Origin: Plectrocnemia conspersa
Lineage: Eukaryota; Arthropoda; Insecta; Trichoptera; Polycentropodidae
Direction: 5' to 3'
DNA length: 64,000 nt
Assembly (NCBI GenBank): GCA_009617715.1
Contig: VTFK01000002.1
Location: forward strand, 2,418,001 to 2,482,000
Shown here: in pieces, positions 61,841 through 64,000 of the stretch
Layout of the letters: the number at the start of each line of letters is the position of its first letter
Numbering within the stretch: the stretch's first letter is position 1
The notes under the pieces: generated by a model
What the model saw: the letters and a program-made list of their open reading frames with translations, nothing else
The model's database searches: none
Told to the model about the DNA's origin: nothing
Program-made: the position numbers and the translations under genes

Positions 61841-62872
61841 GTTCAAAGCTTCCAAGACCTCTGTGAAATTTGTCAGAAAGTTTTTAGGTGAGCTTTATGT
61901 GGAATAAAAAGAGCAACTTTAAATGAATATTAGAAATATTTTACAATAAGTTTATTCGTCAAACATTAAAGAAAATATTTAATAATATATTATTACAATA
62001 TGTATTAAATATTATAAACTTTGTGATACTTTCAAAACATTTATAATTTATTTAATAAATACACAAAAATAAAATTAAAATTTATGTATTTAAATTCGTA
62101 TCCGAAATGGTATTTTCGATTATTATTTAGAGCAAAAGACAAACAGCACATTAAGATATTAATAGCTTTACAAAAACAATAACGCCTCTAGAAAATATAT
62201 ATAAATATAATTTTTTTAATAGCATATATATCGTAACTATTGATTAAAGTACACCGTACAATCTCATATAAAATAATATTTAAAATACTTTTTATTTATA
62301 ATACAAGTAAAAACCTTTTTTTATTTGGTTAAAAAAATAGGAGCGATAAAGCATATTATTAACCATTTCAAGCGCAATAAATATGTTTATTTAATTAGTA
62401 TAATAATGATAAAAATATATTATGTAACGAATATTATATAATGAATATACACAATCAAGCTTAATTGCGATTATTATCGTACATACATACTATGTATTTA
62501 AATCATTAAATTAGTTTTGCATATAGATTAAACTGACAACTAACGTTTAAACGTTAATGATATTAAAAAAAATGCACTTGTAGCACATATATATATTATA
62601 ATAATATTTAGTTCAAAAGAGAGTAATAAATTAGTGTTAAATGTCAATATTCATGAGTTATGTTATCTACAGTTATTATTTTATGTATACAAATACATAT
62701 GGACGTCATTCGTTTTACGTTCGTTGTTCATAAATTTGATAACGAGGATATTTATTACAAGAACAAAAGGACAAATTGTGACGGGGGACCAAAATTTATT
62801 TATAAAACAATTACACCAGATATCAATATAATTGGACGAAGAATACTAAACAAGAATAATCTCGCTCGTTAA
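61841..62872 (+). CDS. Weak two-exon candidate gene or 3' end of an outside gene
   Basis: A 47-bp stretch (61841-61887) is flanked by a good acceptor (ACATTTTTCAG) and donor (TTTAG|GTGAGC) and is open in two frames. One frame (FKASKTSVKFVRKF...) joins in phase, across a 785-bp intron ending TTATCTACAG at 62672, to a 66-codon open stretch (62673-62872). That stretch includes HKFDNEDIYYKNKRTNCDGG and ends at TAA. Phase agreement and the two acceptors are the only support. No domain is recognised and no start codon was identified. It may be chance. Confidence 0.2.
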
Positions 62873-64000
62873 ATTCGAATAATTTCTATATTTTATGAGA
62901 TGTGTATAGTGAGTATGGAACTGATAAGGTTATAAGCAAATAAAATATATTATACACAAATCAAATACAAATAAAAAAGGCAGTTTTTTTGGTATATTCT
63001 ATCAAATATAAAGGGTATGAATAATATAAATATATTATTCATAGATATTTATCTAGTTTATTACGGAAAAAATGCAAAGACTCTTTAAAAATAAAAAAAA
63101 ATAATACCTGTATTACTTTATTATTGTAGTTTTAAATGTTTTAAATTATTTTTTAACATTAAATTTTTCTTTGACCTTATAAAGAGAACCATAACAATTA
63201 GTTGTTTATAGAAATCAAGTTATCTTATTTTTGTAAAAAAAATATATTATAGAAGGGTTAGTAGCAACATGCGATTAATTATAATTCTAGTTCTAAGAAC
63301 ATTATTGGTTTAAATTTTTTTTAAACAACATTTTACGTAAGTATATCTGAATTGCATATGCAATTATACGCCTTTATTATTAGATAATTTTATGACAAGC
63401 ATAACGTCAATAGCTTTTCTCAAAAGAGAGTCGCAATAGTTTATTTTTTATAAATGACTGTTAATTATGGGAATTATGCATCTCAAATAACGAGATGTGC
63501 ATCATTTAAAACAATCAAGTCCCATAATATATGCCGAATGACGCAGGGACAATAACAATTAAAATAAACCTAAATATATGATGTCTTAATAGTCCAATAG
63601 TTCCACTAAATCGCTCTATTATGTATGTATATTTCCCACCCATTTATATAACCAATCTGTCTCAGTAAGTATGCAGGGCTCTAAAATCTGCTTCGTGAGT
63701 AACTGTACTTTTAACTATTATTTCTGAAAACTAAGTCAAATAAAATCTATATTTTTTTAAAAGCAGATCTTAATTTTGGACATCTAAGTCTATTTTGCAA
63801 TAGAGTTGAATGACTGCAAAGGGATTTATATACTGACAACCCACTTAGTTTTACACAAATATTCCGACTAGAATTAAGGGTGCACATGAGAAGCAATTTA
63901 TGCGGTGCAAAAGAGAGTCGAATATTTTTTTCCCCGGAATGAAATTGTAAAGCTTAAATTACTTTTTTTCGAATAAAATGTTTCATAGGATTGAGTATAA
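62873..64000. other. AT-rich right end of the window
   Basis: No gene, repeat family or RNA is supported. The last 400 bases (from about 63600) are slightly more complex but contain only short chance frames. Confidence 0.5.

Noticed and set aside
1..64000. CRISPR arrays, operons, bacterial-type terminators or rRNA operon
   Set aside because: Spliced insect genes and AT-rich nuclear sequence. No regularly spaced direct repeats or bacterial gene organisation were seen.

Overview
This window is eukaryotic, nuclear and strongly AT-rich, with small GT-AG introns and long low-complexity introns and intergenic stretches. The four genes of the left half belong to the insect-specific Osiris family (DUF1676), so the source is an insect. 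The order cannot be fixed from sequence alone. All exon structures here were assembled by hand from open frames, splice consensus and phase agreement.

Layout. 1-5205 is upstream AT-rich DNA with one higher-complexity island (about 2215-2770). 5305-22562 (+) is a nine-exon, roughly 17-kb gene encoding a 703-residue Osiris protein with a long C-terminal extension, most like Osi17. It is followed by three compact three-exon Osiris genes in the same orientation: 26954-27842 (Osi18-like), 32315-33191 (Osi19-like) and 36402-37418 (Osi20-like). The order matches the known collinear insect Osiris cluster, so this is its Osi17-Osi20 end. Each of the three compact genes has a TATA box placed for use, and two share a 10-bp 5'UTR element. 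These genes encode secretory-pathway membrane proteins made by cuticle-forming epithelia.

Beyond the cluster, 37419-44934 is gene-poor and carries a fragment of a mariner-type transposase. 45065-53336 (+) is an eight-exon secreted phospholipase B1-like GDSL lipase. Its 5.3-kb second intron holds a broken jockey-type non-LTR reverse transcriptase, and its third intron holds a 151-bp GC-rich inverted-repeat MITE. On the minus strand, 55829-55617 encodes a small, basic, Ser-rich protein of unknown family. It has a TATA box and a perfect CRE palindrome upstream, and a probable intron in its 3'UTR. 56000-64000 has no convincing gene, only a weak two-exon candidate (61841-62872) and a few regulatory-looking motifs.

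No CRISPR array, rRNA gene or canonical tRNA gene was seen. The least explained items are the small minus-strand gene, the DM4/DM12-like tail of the Osi17-like protein, and several GC-richer non-coding islands in and around the Osiris genes that may be enhancers.
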